Source: Bacteroidales bacterium (lineage in GTDB: Bacteria > Bacteroidota > Bacteroidia > Bacteroidales > UBA932). Taken from it: a stretch of 40,354 nucleotides of DNA. A program made the position numbers and the translations under genes. The stretch lies in the NCBI GenBank assembly GCA_017554335.1, contig JAFZIO010000028.1:1-40354 (forward strand), given 5' to 3'. Position 1 is the stretch's first letter. Each line of letters begins with the position of its first letter. Positions 25,758 to 32,728 of this stretch are shown here, one piece after another. Under the pieces are notes generated by a model. That model did no database searches. It saw only the letters and a program-made list of their open reading frames with translations, and was not told the DNA's origin.

Positions 25758-26522
25758 ATGAATATACTCCTTTCAAAGATGCTTGCGCATGCCGACCCTT
25801 CACAGGTTCCCGGCCTGGCGCGTTTCTTCAAAACAGCCCCCGGGCAATACGGCTTCGGAGACAAGTTCCTGGGCATCAAGGTGCCGGTGACGCGGGATGT
25901 GGTGCGCGAGTGCTGGAAGGAGCTCTCGTTTGACGATTTGGAAGAGTGCGTTTCTTCCGAATACCACGAGCTGCGGCTGGCGGCGCTCCTGGCCCTGGTG
26001 GAGGTGTTCAAGCATGCGAAGAAGGCTCCTGCGCTTCGCCGGCAGTGCATCGACTTCTACCTGACACATACTGAGCACATCAACAACTGGGACCTGGTAG
26101 ACCTCAGCTGCTATCCCCTTCTGGGCGAATGGCTTCTGAACTCTTCCGACCGCTCCCTGCTGTACGACCTGGCCCGCAACGGGAAGACCATGTGGGAGCA
26201 GCGCATCGGCATGGTCTCCACCATGACCTTCGTGCGCCACGGCCAGCTGCAGGACACTTTTGCCATTGCCGACATTCTGCTGCACCATGAGCATGATCTG
26301 ATTCACAAGGCCGTGGGCTGGCTGCTCCGCGAGGCCGGCAAGAAGGACAAGGCGGCGCTGGAGGGGTATCTGCAGGGGCCTGACCCTTATGCCGGGGCCA
26401 CCCTCCCTCATTCCGGGCTTGACCCGGAATCCCCCCGCTATCAGGTCATGCCCCGCACTATGCTGCGCTACGCAATCGAGAAGTTCCCCGAGGCCGAGCG
26501 CCAACAATACCTCCGCAAGTAA
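25758..26522 (+). CDS. AlkD-like DNA alkylation repair protein
   Basis: A 254-aa HEAT-repeat-like DNA glycosylase candidate that would remove alkylated bases. Family features are '[21 protein letters not shown]', here seen at about 22-42, 'NNWDLVDLS' with the Trp and Asp typical of AlkD sites, and '[18 protein letters not shown]' near the C-terminus. Residues about 211-228 ('[12 protein letters not shown]') are not part of the family; they are encoded by the palindromic repeat at 26410-26430 inserted in frame just before the last helix. The insertion is short and may be tolerated. GNAT follows 4 nt after the stop. Confidence 0.85.
   Translation: MNILLSKMLAHADPSQVPGLARFFKTAPGQYGFGDKFLGIKVPVTRDVVRECWKELSFDDLEECVSSEYHELRLAALLALVEVFKHAKKAPALRRQCIDFYLTHTEHINNWDLVDLSCYPLLGEWLLNSSDRSLLYDLARNGKTMWEQRIGMVSTMTFVRHGQLQDTFAIADILLHHEHDLIHKAVGWLLREAGKKDKAALEGYLQGPDPYAGATLPHSGLDPESPRYQVMPRTMLRYAIEKFPEAERQQYLRK
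26410..26430. repeat. Palindromic repeat inserted in the alkD-like gene
   Basis: ATTCCGGG and CCCGGAAT form a perfect 8-bp stem around a CTTGA loop. It resembles the dispersed 'TCATTCCGGGCTTGACCCGG' repeats known from many bacterial genomes, and translation gives the usual 'HSGLDPES' peptide. Confidence 0.7.
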
Positions 26523-26526
26523 GCCT

Positions 26527-26958
26527 ATGGAAATAATCGAATTGACAAGCCCCCTGACGCCCTGGCAGACAGCCGACATCCTCGCCCTCATGCCCGAGCT
26601 GGACGCTACCATCACCTTCACGCCCGAAATGCTGCAGGCCGCGGTTGCTGATCCCGCCACCCACCAGTTTGCGGTAGTCGAGGACGGGCACATAATCGGC
26701 ACCGCCAGCCTCTGCGTCAGCCATTCCCCTACCGGCCGCAAGGGAGGAATCGAGGACGTCGTCGTCAGCAGCGCCTTCCGCGGCAGGCACCTCGGCCGCC
26801 TGCTGATGGAGCACATAATCGGCTACGCTCGCCGGGAGCTGGCTCCCATCGAGCTGCACCTCACCTCACGTCCGTTCCGCGAGAGCGCCAACCGCCTCTA
26901 CCGGGCTGTCGGCTTCCGGCCCTACGAGACCAATGTTTACAAGTTGCCTATTGATTGA
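26527..26958 (+). CDS. GNAT-family N-acetyltransferase
   Basis: A 143-aa single-domain acetyltransferase. The acetyl-CoA site is visible as 'VVVSSAFRGRHLGRLLMEHII' (Q/RxxGxG/A-like 'RGRHLGR', about 77-97), preceded by 'GTASLCV' strand 4 and followed by 'LTSRPFRESANRLYRAVGF', the usual N-terminal-to-beta6 ending. The nearby prolyl-tRNA editing gene may share its transcript. Substrate is unknown. Confidence 0.85.
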   Translation: MEIIELTSPLTPWQTADILALMPELDATITFTPEMLQAAVADPATHQFAVVEDGHIIGTASLCVSHSPTGRKGGIEDVVVSSAFRGRHLGRLLMEHIIGYARRELAPIELHLTSRPFRESANRLYRAVGFRPYETNVYKLPID

Positions 26959-26970
26959 GCCTTCCGTATT

Positions 26971-27504
26971 ATGAACGATTTCTTTGTCAGCGCCCCCCTT
27001 TCCACGCCTCCCGCCAAGTTCGAGACGCCACTGCAACAGCTTGTTTATGAGACGTTTGCCTCGAGCGGAATAGCGTTTGAGAGGGTGGATACCGACCCCG
27101 GCATCACCATGGAGGACTGCGCCCACATCAGCGCCCGGATCGGCGTGCAGATTGTCAAGACCATTTTTGTGTGCAACCGCCAGCAGACCGAGTTCTACCT
27201 CTACGTCACCTCCCACGACAAGCCGTTTGTGACCCGCGAGTTCTGCGGGGCGCTTGGCATTCCGCGGGTGTCGTTCGCCTCTTCTGATAAGCTTTGGGAA
27301 CTCACCGGCGTGCACGTCGGCGCCACTACTATTTTGAGTGCCGCCTGGCCCGCCTGCGCCCCCGTTCACCTGGTCATGGACGCCCCCATCGCCTCCGCAG
27401 ACTGGTTCGCCTGCACCGACGGCACCCCCACCTGCTTCGTGAAGCTCAAGACCGCCGATTTGCTGGAAAAGTACCTGCGTGGCAAGCAGGTGACGATGAT
27501 TTAA
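26971..27504 (+). CDS. YbaK/ProX-type prolyl-tRNA editing protein
   Basis: A 177-aa trans-editing hydrolase that would clear mischarged Ala- or Cys-tRNA(Pro). 'TMEDCAHISARIGVQIVKTIFVCN' spans about 47-70 in the family position, with Lys in 'VKTIFV'; 'LGIPRVSFASSDKLWELTGVHVG' matches the PrdX/ProX 'G..PG.vsP' part, though 'VGATTIL' replaces the common PG-S-VSPFG block. The length is normal. It follows the GNAT gene by 12 nt and ends just before the 51-bp repeat array. Confidence 0.8.
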   Translation: MNDFFVSAPLSTPPAKFETPLQQLVYETFASSGIAFERVDTDPGITMEDCAHISARIGVQIVKTIFVCNRQQTEFYLYVTSHDKPFVTREFCGALGIPRVSFASSDKLWELTGVHVGATTILSAAWPACAPVHLVMDAPIASADWFACTDGTPTCFVKLKTADLLEKYLRGKQVTMI

Positions 27505-27520
27505 CGGTTTGTCGCCCCGC

Positions 27521-27703
27521 TCCTGACGCATTTTGGCCGTATTTCTGTCAGATTGGAGGAATTATCACCGTTCCTGACAGGTTTCGCTCGTTTTTCTGTC
27601 AGATTGAAGGAATTTTCACCGTTCCTGACAGGTTTCGGCCGTTTTTCTGTCAGATTGAAGGAATTTCCACCGTCCCTGACAGGTTTTGGCCGAAAATCTG
27701 TCA
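27521..27703. repeat. 51-bp tandem repeat array with internal hairpins
   Basis: Three full 51-bp units start at 27521, 27572 and 27623, and a partial fourth runs 27674-27703. Units 2-4 carry CTGACAG and CTGTCAG about 16 nt apart as an inverted pair, and in the last unit this widens to a nearly perfect 27-nt palindrome (27677-27703). Because 51 is a multiple of three, reading frames across it stay open on both strands without meaning that they are coded. It lies between convergent genes and may terminate both. Confidence 0.85.
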
Positions 27704-27725
27704 TCGATCACGATTGGACTAGTGG

Positions 27726-27989
27726 TTATTCCGCCCAACCGTTTTCTATAAGCATGGTGATAAAGGCGTTCACCTCGTCAGTTGCTTGTTGCTGATTCAC
27801 GTCGTATTTCGACAGAAGAAGAGCAACAATATCAGAGACGTCTTTGCCATCTTGCAGGGCCTGAAGGATGATGGCTCCCGTCTCGTTGAGGTTGAAAACC
27901 TTCTCAACGGTTTGCGTCTCGAGGTTCTTGGCTACTGCCACAAACATGTCGGCCACCTCCTGGATGGAAAACTCATATTTCAGCTTCAT
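27726..27989 (-). CDS. PqqD-like peptide chaperone
   Basis: An 87-aa PqqD-family protein. It has the family core 'VFNLNETGAIILQALQDG' (about 34-51) followed by 'DIVALLLSKYDV' and a C-terminal helix. Such proteins carry the RiPP recognition element that holds precursor leaders for radical SAM enzymes. Its start at 27989 overlaps the end of the radical SAM gene by 17 nt, so the two are one translational unit. The longer upstream frame consists only of the radical SAM gene's repeat-like tail read in another frame, so ATG 27989 is chosen. Confidence 0.8.
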   Translation of the reverse strand: MKLKYEFSIQEVADMFVAVAKNLETQTVEKVFNLNETGAIILQALQDGKDVSDIVALLLSKYDVNQQQATDEVNAFITMLIENGWAE

Positions 27990-29313
27990 CGTCGTTTTCG
28001 TTATCGTTTTCGTTCTTATTAAGCCAGAGCTCATACTCGTTCTTCATGGCTTCGATGGTGTTGTAGATACGTTCCTTCTGCCGTTCAGGTGTGCAGTACC
28101 AACCGTTATCGCACATCGTCAGACGTACACACTGGGGATAACAGGGACAGGTGGCGCAAGCCTCTATTTCTGCAGGACGCTCCTTAAACTTACGCAGAAT
28201 AGTCTCGTTATGTTCCAGGCTGTCAATATGCCCATAAAACTCGCGGTCGATATAATGCTCACACTTGCCGAGATATCCGGAAGGGCTAATCATCACACTT
28301 TGGTCGTTATCGGCCATGCAGCAATTCAGCTTGATGTCCTTCTGCAGTTTTTGTTTCTGGCCATAGCCATTGGCTGCAATCTGCTGCTCCAACTGCATAC
28401 GCTTTTCATAGAGCAGGGCGCTTTCCTCCTGCGTGCGTTCGCCATAAAGCACGCGCGAATAGACAGAAAGACTCTTGTTGGCTCCAAACCGCTGATGCAA
28501 CAACGCGACCAACTGTGCCATCTCGCCCATATTGTGATGATCTACATTCAGGCGTATGGGCACCCTGATTCCTTCAGCCGTCAGTAGTTCGATATTCCTT
28601 AATACCCGTTCAAAGGCATTGACGTTCTTGTAGACGTAGGCCTTCACCTGGTTATAAGTATGCCCCGTGCCGTCAAGGGTAATCTGCACCCGCTTTAGCT
28701 GCCACAGTTCCTTAGCTCTGTGCACCATGTCGGCATCAAACAAATAGCCATTGGATATCATCGAAGAGCGGAAAGGCACATCATGCTCCTTTAGGTCGGT
28801 GCATATCCGGTCAATCACTTTGGCGTTCACCAACGGCTCTCCGCCAAACCAACGGATACTGACCTTCTCTTCCCCTCGATGTTCCCTGATATATAGGCTC
28901 ACCTTGTCGGCCGTATCAGCCGTCATTGTTACGGGCTTCGTCCCTTTTTCGTAGCAATAGAAACAGCGGGCATTGCATCCCGTAGTAGGTAAAATAGTAT
29001 AGCTTTTAATGTTCTTGGCAGGAGGCAGGAAGAGAGCTGCCATTTGTCGAATTTGCGCACAAAGCTTGAGGTCATCGTGTTCCTCAGGCACCAGGAACCA
29101 ATTGTCGACCAACTCCTGCTGCGACGTCATGTTGGCGGCTTCCTCGTGGCAAAGCAATACCATACAACAGGTCAGCGTATGATAAAGCAATACCCCGTCT
29201 TCGACAGGGCATTGGATTACATAGGTCATCAGCCGATAGGTCTGACCTTCTTTGCGCTTTTGTTTGCCGACTACTTGGTCAACAAGTGATGATGCAGGAG
29301 AGATGACCCGCAT
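27973..29313 (-). CDS. Radical SAM/SPASM peptide-modifying enzyme
   Basis: A 446-aa iron-sulfur enzyme. The SAM cluster motif CNARCFYC gives Cys113, Cys117 and Cys120; 'WFGGEPL' is the GGE motif. A C-terminal SPASM region has Cys in 'LNCCMADN', 'GKCEHYI' and 'CATCPCYPQCVRLTMC' for auxiliary clusters. The N-terminal 90 residues match the RiPP-recognition-like front of Bacteroidetes peptide maturases. The tail is a run of Asn/Asp/Glu. ATG 29313 is 22 nt after the stop of the small ORF at 29461-29336, and PqqD overlaps its end. Together these form a precursor-enzyme-chaperone set, most likely for thioether or other carbon-centred crosslinks in the peptide. Upstream in-frame Met codons (29418, 29367) are alternatives. 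Confidence 0.88.
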   Translation of the reverse strand: MRVISPASSLVDQVVGKQKRKEGQTYRLMTYVIQCPVEDGVLLYHTLTCCMVLLCHEEAANMTSQQELVDNWFLVPEEHDDLKLCAQIRQMAALFLPPAKNIKSYTILPTTGCNARCFYCYEKGTKPVTMTADTADKVSLYIREHRGEEKVSIRWFGGEPLVNAKVIDRICTDLKEHDVPFRSSMISNGYLFDADMVHRAKELWQLKRVQITLDGTGHTYNQVKAYVYKNVNAFERVLRNIELLTAEGIRVPIRLNVDHHNMGEMAQLVALLHQRFGANKSLSVYSRVLYGERTQEESALLYEKRMQLEQQIAANGYGQKQKLQKDIKLNCCMADNDQSVMISPSGYLGKCEHYIDREFYGHIDSLEHNETILRKFKERPAEIEACATCPCYPQCVRLTMCDNGWYCTPERQKERIYNTIEAMKNEYELWLNKNENDNENDDEAEI

Positions 29314-29335
29314 AGGTAAACCAAAATTTCGGCAT

Positions 29336-29461
29336 TTATTCGTCACTGACAGGGTTTTGACAAGCATCATAAATAGTACATGACGCCTGCAAGATACTTG
29401 CTTTTGACCGCAACTCAATAACCAGCATCGATGGCTCTTCGAACTTCTTCTTTTCTTCCAT
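29336..29461 (-). CDS. Candidate RiPP precursor peptide
   Basis: A 41-aa ORF directly upstream of the radical SAM gene. It starts MEEKKKFEEP, a charged leader, and continues to 'SILQAS' at 22-27. The putative core from residue 28 has two Cys five residues apart (CTIYDAC) and an acidic end PVSDE. Leader positions Phe7, Pro10, Glu16-Leu17, Leu24 and Ala26-Ser27 match the peptide at 451 without a gap. The Ala-Ser/Cys boundary would be a natural cleavage point, but no protease or transporter is seen next to it. The product is unknown. It falls below common gene-length cut-offs, so automated calls may miss it. Confidence 0.7.
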   Translation of the reverse strand: MEEKKKFEEPSMLVIELRSKASILQASCTIYDACQNPVSDE

Positions 29462-29584
29462 GATTGAATTTGAAAATTGGTACACTATTTATAAACTAAC
29501 GTAACTAACTTACTAAATTACATAGTATTTTGCAATGCTGCAAATTAATTCGTATAAAAATGAGTGCGTGTCTGAATCTTTTGT

Positions 29585-29592
29585 TACCTTTG
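29585..29592 (+). promoter_or_regulatory. -7 box of the glycosyltransferase
   Basis: TACCTTTG lies 8 nt before the ATG at 29601. This supports 29601 as the start over ATG 29535, which precedes the box. Confidence 0.45.
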
Positions 29593-29600
29593 AACTTGAT

Positions 29601-30599
29601 ATGCATGAAAATGAAGATATTATTACCATTTCGCTGATTATTCCGGTCTATAATGTTTCCAGATATATAGAGCGGTGTCTGAAATCTGTCATCAAGCAGA
29701 CATACAACATTTTTGAGTGCATTCTGGTAGACGATGCTTCGCCCGATGACAGTATTGCCATTTGTGAGCGGATAATTGCGGCTTATGACGGTCCCATCAC
29801 CTTCCGCATCCTTCATCATGAGCATAACCGAGGTCTCTCTGCTGCTCGCAACACGGGTATAGATGCAGCCACAGGTGACTACATCCTGTTTATCGACAGT
29901 GACGACATCATTAGCAACGATTGTGTAGAAAAGTTGATGGCACCGGTGCTGAATAATAAGAATATTGAAATGGTGATTGGAGAGCATCTGCACTTTTCTA
30001 ACAACGGGCTGTTGGATCAGCATAAAAGCAACTGGCGTTGTAAGGAGGACTTATCATCACATGATGCAGTTCGCGATTTGTATTTAACTATCGATCGCCG
30101 CTTGCCACCCGCAGCATGGAACAAGCTTACCAGCAGGGATTTTATTAATCGGCATCAGCTGCGGTTTAAAGAAGGAATGATTTGGGAAGATACTTTGTGG
30201 ACGTTTTTCGAAATGAAGTATCTCAGCCATGTTTATACCATTCCAGATGTAACGTACTTCTACTACAACCATCATGATTCCATCTGCAAAGGCACCCCTC
30301 AAAATGTCCTTAGCACTCACGGATGTCTGGTTTGCGACATCATCTCGACAAATTTTACTCCAGGAGAAGAGAATCGAGAGGCAGCAAAACATTTGGAGCG
30401 TTTTTTATATAACTACTTTGGAATTCCGCAAAGCAAGCGGTTTCAGGACACCGCCCGTCGCTTCGCCAAAGCCCTTCCTTTCCGGAAATACCCTCACGAA
30501 AGAATCCTTCTTTGGGCAGCTATGTGGCTCCCGCATAATGAAACGGGACGGAATATCTTCAAATGGCTTCAGAAGAAGAATAAGCGGCCGCACGCTTAA
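29601..30599 (+). CDS. Family 2 glycosyltransferase
   Basis: A 332-aa GT-A enzyme that transfers a sugar from a nucleotide donor. 'ISLIIPVYNVSRYIERCLKS' opens the domain; 'LVDDASPDDS' and 'NRGLSAARNTGID' follow, and 'LFIDSDD' is the DxD metal site near 107-113. The C-terminal half with 'WEDTLWTFFEMK' fits cytosolic polysaccharide GTs. It has no membrane anchor. The gene is divergent from the RiPP set, separated by 140 bp of AT-rich DNA, and its codon use is less GC-rich than the core genes. A link to the peptide set is possible but not shown. Confidence 0.88.
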   Translation: MHENEDIITISLIIPVYNVSRYIERCLKSVIKQTYNIFECILVDDASPDDSIAICERIIAAYDGPITFRILHHEHNRGLSAARNTGIDAATGDYILFIDSDDIISNDCVEKLMAPVLNNKNIEMVIGEHLHFSNNGLLDQHKSNWRCKEDLSSHDAVRDLYLTIDRRLPPAAWNKLTSRDFINRHQLRFKEGMIWEDTLWTFFEMKYLSHVYTIPDVTYFYYNHHDSICKGTPQNVLSTHGCLVCDIISTNFTPGEENREAAKHLERFLYNYFGIPQSKRFQDTARRFAKALPFRKYPHERILLWAAMWLPHNETGRNIFKWLQKKNKRPHA

Positions 30600-30623
30600 A
30601 CAGCCAGCTATCTTCGCAATAGA

Positions 30624-31232
30624 ATGAATACCGAAAAGCACCCCTTCGAGCCCTTCCTGCCCGCGAACGCACGCATCCTGTTCCTGGGCAGCTTCCCGCC
30701 GCAGGAGCACAGGTGGTGCATGCCGTTCTACTACCCCAACTGGATCAACGACTTCTGGCGCATCATGGGGCTGATTCACTTCGGGGACAAGGAGCACTTC
30801 TGCGTGCCCGCGGAGAAGCGGTTCGACGAGGCTGCGATCCGGGCGTTCTGCACACGGGAAGGCCTGGCGTTCTACGACACCGCCACCGAAGTCCGCCGCC
30901 TCAAGGACAACGCCTCCGACGCATTCCTGGAGGTGGTCACCCCCACCGACATCCCGGCACTGCTGGCCCGGATCCCGTCCTGCCACACCCTCGTCACCAC
31001 CGGCGAAAAAGCCAGCAGCATCGTCGCCCAGACTTTCGGCTGCCCGGTGCCAAAAGTTGGAGGCTATGTCAACATAGAGACCCCCGATCAAGTCGGGGGT
31101 GACGTCATGCCCGGCCCCGACCGGGCATCCCTTCGCTTCTGGCGCATGCCCTCCACCTCCCGCGCCTACCCCCTGCCGCTGGAGAGAAAGGCCGACGCCT
31201 ACCGTCAACTATTCCCTACTGCATCTGCCTGA
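30624..31232 (+). CDS. Uracil-DNA glycosylase-superfamily protein
   Basis: A 202-aa protein of the G/U-mismatch (Mug-like) branch. The active-site loop is 'ILFLGSFPPQEHRWCMPFYY' near 17-36, and 'FWRMPSTSRAYPLPLE' near 174-189 is the conserved C-terminal block. 'NPFW'-type base recognition is replaced by 'WINDFWRIMG'. Residues about 153-168 ('TPDQVGGDVMPGPDRASL') come from an in-frame palindromic repeat (31080-31128) placed just before that block. The reading frame is not disturbed. An upstream TATCTTCG is a possible weak -7. Confidence 0.8.
   Translation: MNTEKHPFEPFLPANARILFLGSFPPQEHRWCMPFYYPNWINDFWRIMGLIHFGDKEHFCVPAEKRFDEAAIRAFCTREGLAFYDTATEVRRLKDNASDAFLEVVTPTDIPALLARIPSCHTLVTTGEKASSIVAQTFGCPVPKVGGYVNIETPDQVGGDVMPGPDRASLRFWRMPSTSRAYPLPLERKADAYRQLFPTASA
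31080..31128. repeat. Double-hairpin repeat inserted in the glycosylase gene
   Basis: Two stems sit side by side: ACCCCCGA/TCGGGGGT (31080-31087, 31093-31100) and ATGCCCGG/CCGGGCAT (31107-31114, 31121-31128), joined by TGACGTCA. Such paired palindromes are known as dispersed intergenic repeats in many genomes; here the unit is translated. Confidence 0.72.
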
Positions 31233-31273
31233 GCCTGACGTGAATCCCTGGAAGGGATGCAAAAAGGCCATAA

Positions 31274-31894
31274 TTACTCATCCCCGAACCAATGTACCAG
31301 CAGCGAATTCAGCGGTATCCTTCGCGGATGGCCGTTATACCCATGGATCTTATAGTCCTCCGCCGTACCCGCCGGGAGCAGTTCCTCAAGCCGGGCATTG
31401 AGCACCGACGCCTTCTCGCTGAATGAGTTGTCCTGCAGGTTCACCAGCCGCCCGACGCGCGCCCGGACATCTTCAACGGCGGTGTTCGGGCAGATGACGG
31501 CATAAATCTCCTCCAACTCCTGCCGATACTGGTCCCGCTGCTTTAGCAGAATGCCCTCCGGATGCCGCAGGAACAGGATAAACAGTGCCTTAACCAGCGG
31601 CCGCAACGGCAATGCCGGGCCGTCGGGGGCCTCCATACGAATCGTGTACTGCCGGTCGATATAAAGCTCCACCGGTGCCGCAGCATCGGACCCCAGCATC
31701 GCTCCGGTGGCGTCCGCACTTACGCCCATCGCCTTCAGCCGCTCCTGCACCTTCGCCATCAGCGCCAGCAGCTCCTCCGCCTCCATCCGCTCCAGCATGC
31801 CGCCATAATCCACCGCCGGCTCCTCCAGCACCCCTTGGGCCCCGGATAGCAGCATCCACATCAAACGCGCCTCTATGCCTCCATGAATCGCCAT
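31274..31894 (-). CDS. Unknown protein, winged-helix-like paralogue of the divergent gene
   Basis: A 206-aa protein not recognised as a named family. Residues about 82-190 contain 'LFILFLRHPEGILL', a helix-rich stretch, and 'LQDNSFSEKASVLNARLEEL'. This part aligns by eye with the protein at 32005-32391 ('LYRLFLAHPDGIPSD', then 'FYANISRIKKKFVSAL'), so the two divergent genes are paralogous. The start at 31894 is preferred to 31933 because a -33/-7 pair (31929-31899) ends 4 nt before it. The pattern could be a DNA-binding domain, which is only a suggestion. Confidence 0.6.
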   Translation of the reverse strand: MAIHGGIEARLMWMLLSGAQGVLEEPAVDYGGMLERMEAEELLALMAKVQERLKAMGVSADATGAMLGSDAAAPVELYIDRQYTIRMEAPDGPALPLRPLVKALFILFLRHPEGILLKQRDQYRQELEEIYAVICPNTAVEDVRARVGRLVNLQDNSFSEKASVLNARLEELLPAGTAEDYKIHGYNGHPRRIPLNSLLVHWFGDE

Positions 31895-31898
31895 GTCA

Positions 31899-31929
31899 TA
31901 AAGGTACGAAAAGTTCATCGCATAGCAAA
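31899..31929 (-). promoter_or_regulatory. Promoter of the 31894 gene
   Basis: On the minus strand TTTG (31929-31926) and TACCTTTA (31906-31899) are 19 bp apart. The -7 ends 4 nt before the ATG. Confidence 0.55.
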
Positions 31930-31949
31930 ACAATCGACATCTCCAAGCA

Positions 31950-31965
31950 ATTACAAGCTTGTAAT
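31950..31965. promoter_or_regulatory. Operator-like palindrome between divergent promoters
   Basis: ATTACAAGCTTGTAAT is a perfect 16-bp palindrome. It lies 2 bp before the -33 box of the + gene (31968) and 20 bp behind the -33 box of the - gene (31929). A related palindrome centred on CAAGCTTG is at 33011-33044. Confidence 0.5.
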
Positions 31966-31967
31966 CG

Positions 31968-31999
31968 TTTGAAATCGCCGATTTCTCGACTGACCTTTG
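31968..31999 (+). promoter_or_regulatory. Promoter of the 32005 gene
   Basis: TTTG at 31968-31971 and GACCTTTG at 31992-31999 (one base off TAnnTTTG counting T and A) are 20 bp apart. The -7 ends 5 nt before the ATG at 32005. Confidence 0.5.
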
Positions 32000-32004
32000 T
32001 GGTC

Positions 32005-32391
32005 ATGAGAAGGCGGCACAGCATAATCATCGGCCAGCGGCGGGGAATCATCCTCCTGCCCGACGAAAACCGGTACGTAGCTCTCAACCCGATGGAGCGC
32101 ACCCTCTACCGGCTGTTCCTGGCGCACCCCGACGGAATCCCTTCCGACAGCCTCCTGGCCCATTGGCAAGAGCTCTGCCGCATCTACGAGCAGGAATCCT
32201 GCTTCGACGACAAACCCCTGCGGGAAGAGGCTCTGGAGTCCCTCTGCTCCGAGTCCAAAAGGGTCTTTTACGCCAACATCTCCCGCATCAAGAAGAAGTT
32301 CGTCAGCGCCTTAGGTTCTCGTAAAGCGCAACCATATTACATTGCGAGAGATGGTTCCGGACTCTACCGAACCAAGGCGTCTATTGGATAG
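32005..32391 (+). CDS. Unknown protein, paralogue of the 31894 gene
   Basis: A 128-aa basic protein (starts MRRRHSIIIG). It is the short version of the divergent neighbour: a strand-like front, 'LYRLFLAHPDGIPSD', a helical block, then 'FYANISRIKKKFVSAL' and a tail with 'YYIARDGSGLY'. The layout suggests a small alpha/beta or winged-helix domain like those ending response regulators, with no receiver. Known relatives in Bacteroidales are annotated as hypothetical as far as I recall. No catalytic motif is visible. Confidence 0.6.
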   Translation: MRRRHSIIIGQRRGIILLPDENRYVALNPMERTLYRLFLAHPDGIPSDSLLAHWQELCRIYEQESCFDDKPLREEALESLCSESKRVFYANISRIKKKFVSALGSRKAQPYYIARDGSGLYRTKASIG

Positions 32392-32398
32392 GGACTAT

Positions 32399-32521
32399 CT
32401 ATCCCTTATTCATTTTCGCCGGAATAATGCGGTCCACAATCACAAAGCCATCCTCTACGTGAAACACATAATCCCAACGCCAGTTATGAGACACCATATG
32501 CCGAGCTTCATAGATTTGCAT
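32399..32521 (-). CDS. 40-aa ORF overlapping the 32675 gene
   Basis: A 40-codon ORF starts within the end of the 32675 gene (14-nt overlap). It has aromatic and charged strands ('HNWRWDYVFHVEDGFVIVDR') near 12-31 and could be the core of a small beta-sheet toxin or a remnant of a longer RelE-like protein. The short length and unusual overlap make this tentative. It is followed by the 32005 gene on the opposite strand. Confidence 0.4.
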   Translation of the reverse strand: MQIYEARHMVSHNWRWDYVFHVEDGFVIVDRIIPAKMNKG

Positions 32522-32675
32522 AGTCCTGGCGCACCTTTTCAATCAGCTCATCGAAGTACTCGTCTACCGACACCGTACTTGCCATCACGCGCTCACGGGG
32601 AGAGACTCCATATGCCACCGCAGGCTCTTCAAGAACATGCGGCAGCTCCTCTTTCACTGGATATCTCTTTGCCAT
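32508..32675 (-). CDS. 55-aa antitoxin-like small protein
   Basis: A 55-aa acidic protein with 'ASTVSVDEYFDELIEKVRQDY' spanning about 32-52, a form seen in AbrB/Phd-like and similar antitoxin tails; no family was recognised firmly. It has a good promoter (32728-32697) and ends inside the next small ORF, which fits a toxin-antitoxin pair. The ATG at 32675 is chosen because it lies closest to the promoter-coupled leader. Confidence 0.5.
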   Translation of the reverse strand: MAKRYPVKEELPHVLEEPAVAYGVSPRERVMASTVSVDEYFDELIEKVRQDYANL

Positions 32676-32696
32676 AATACTATGCATTATCATAGG

Positions 32697-32728
32697 CAAA
32701 AATAGCGATTATCGTTTAACAATACAAA
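32697..32728 (-). promoter_or_regulatory. Promoter of the 32675 gene
   Basis: On the minus strand TTTG (32728-32725) and TATTTTTG (32704-32697) are 20 bp apart, 21 nt before the ATG. The leader contains CTATG...CATAG, a small inverted pair that may serve in autoregulation. Confidence 0.6.

Noticed and set aside
27521-27703. CRISPR array
   Set aside because: Direct repeats are adjacent 51-bp units that differ by only a few bases; there are no unique spacers and no cas genes.
27501-27722. Repetitive peptide frames on both strands over the 51-bp array
   Set aside because: The unit length of 51 bp keeps frames open by arithmetic. The inverted repeats are a sufficient explanation, and there is no promoter or conserved start.
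31244-31258. Terminator after the glycosylase gene
   Set aside because: The 6-bp stem is followed by A-rich, not T-rich, sequence on the plus strand.
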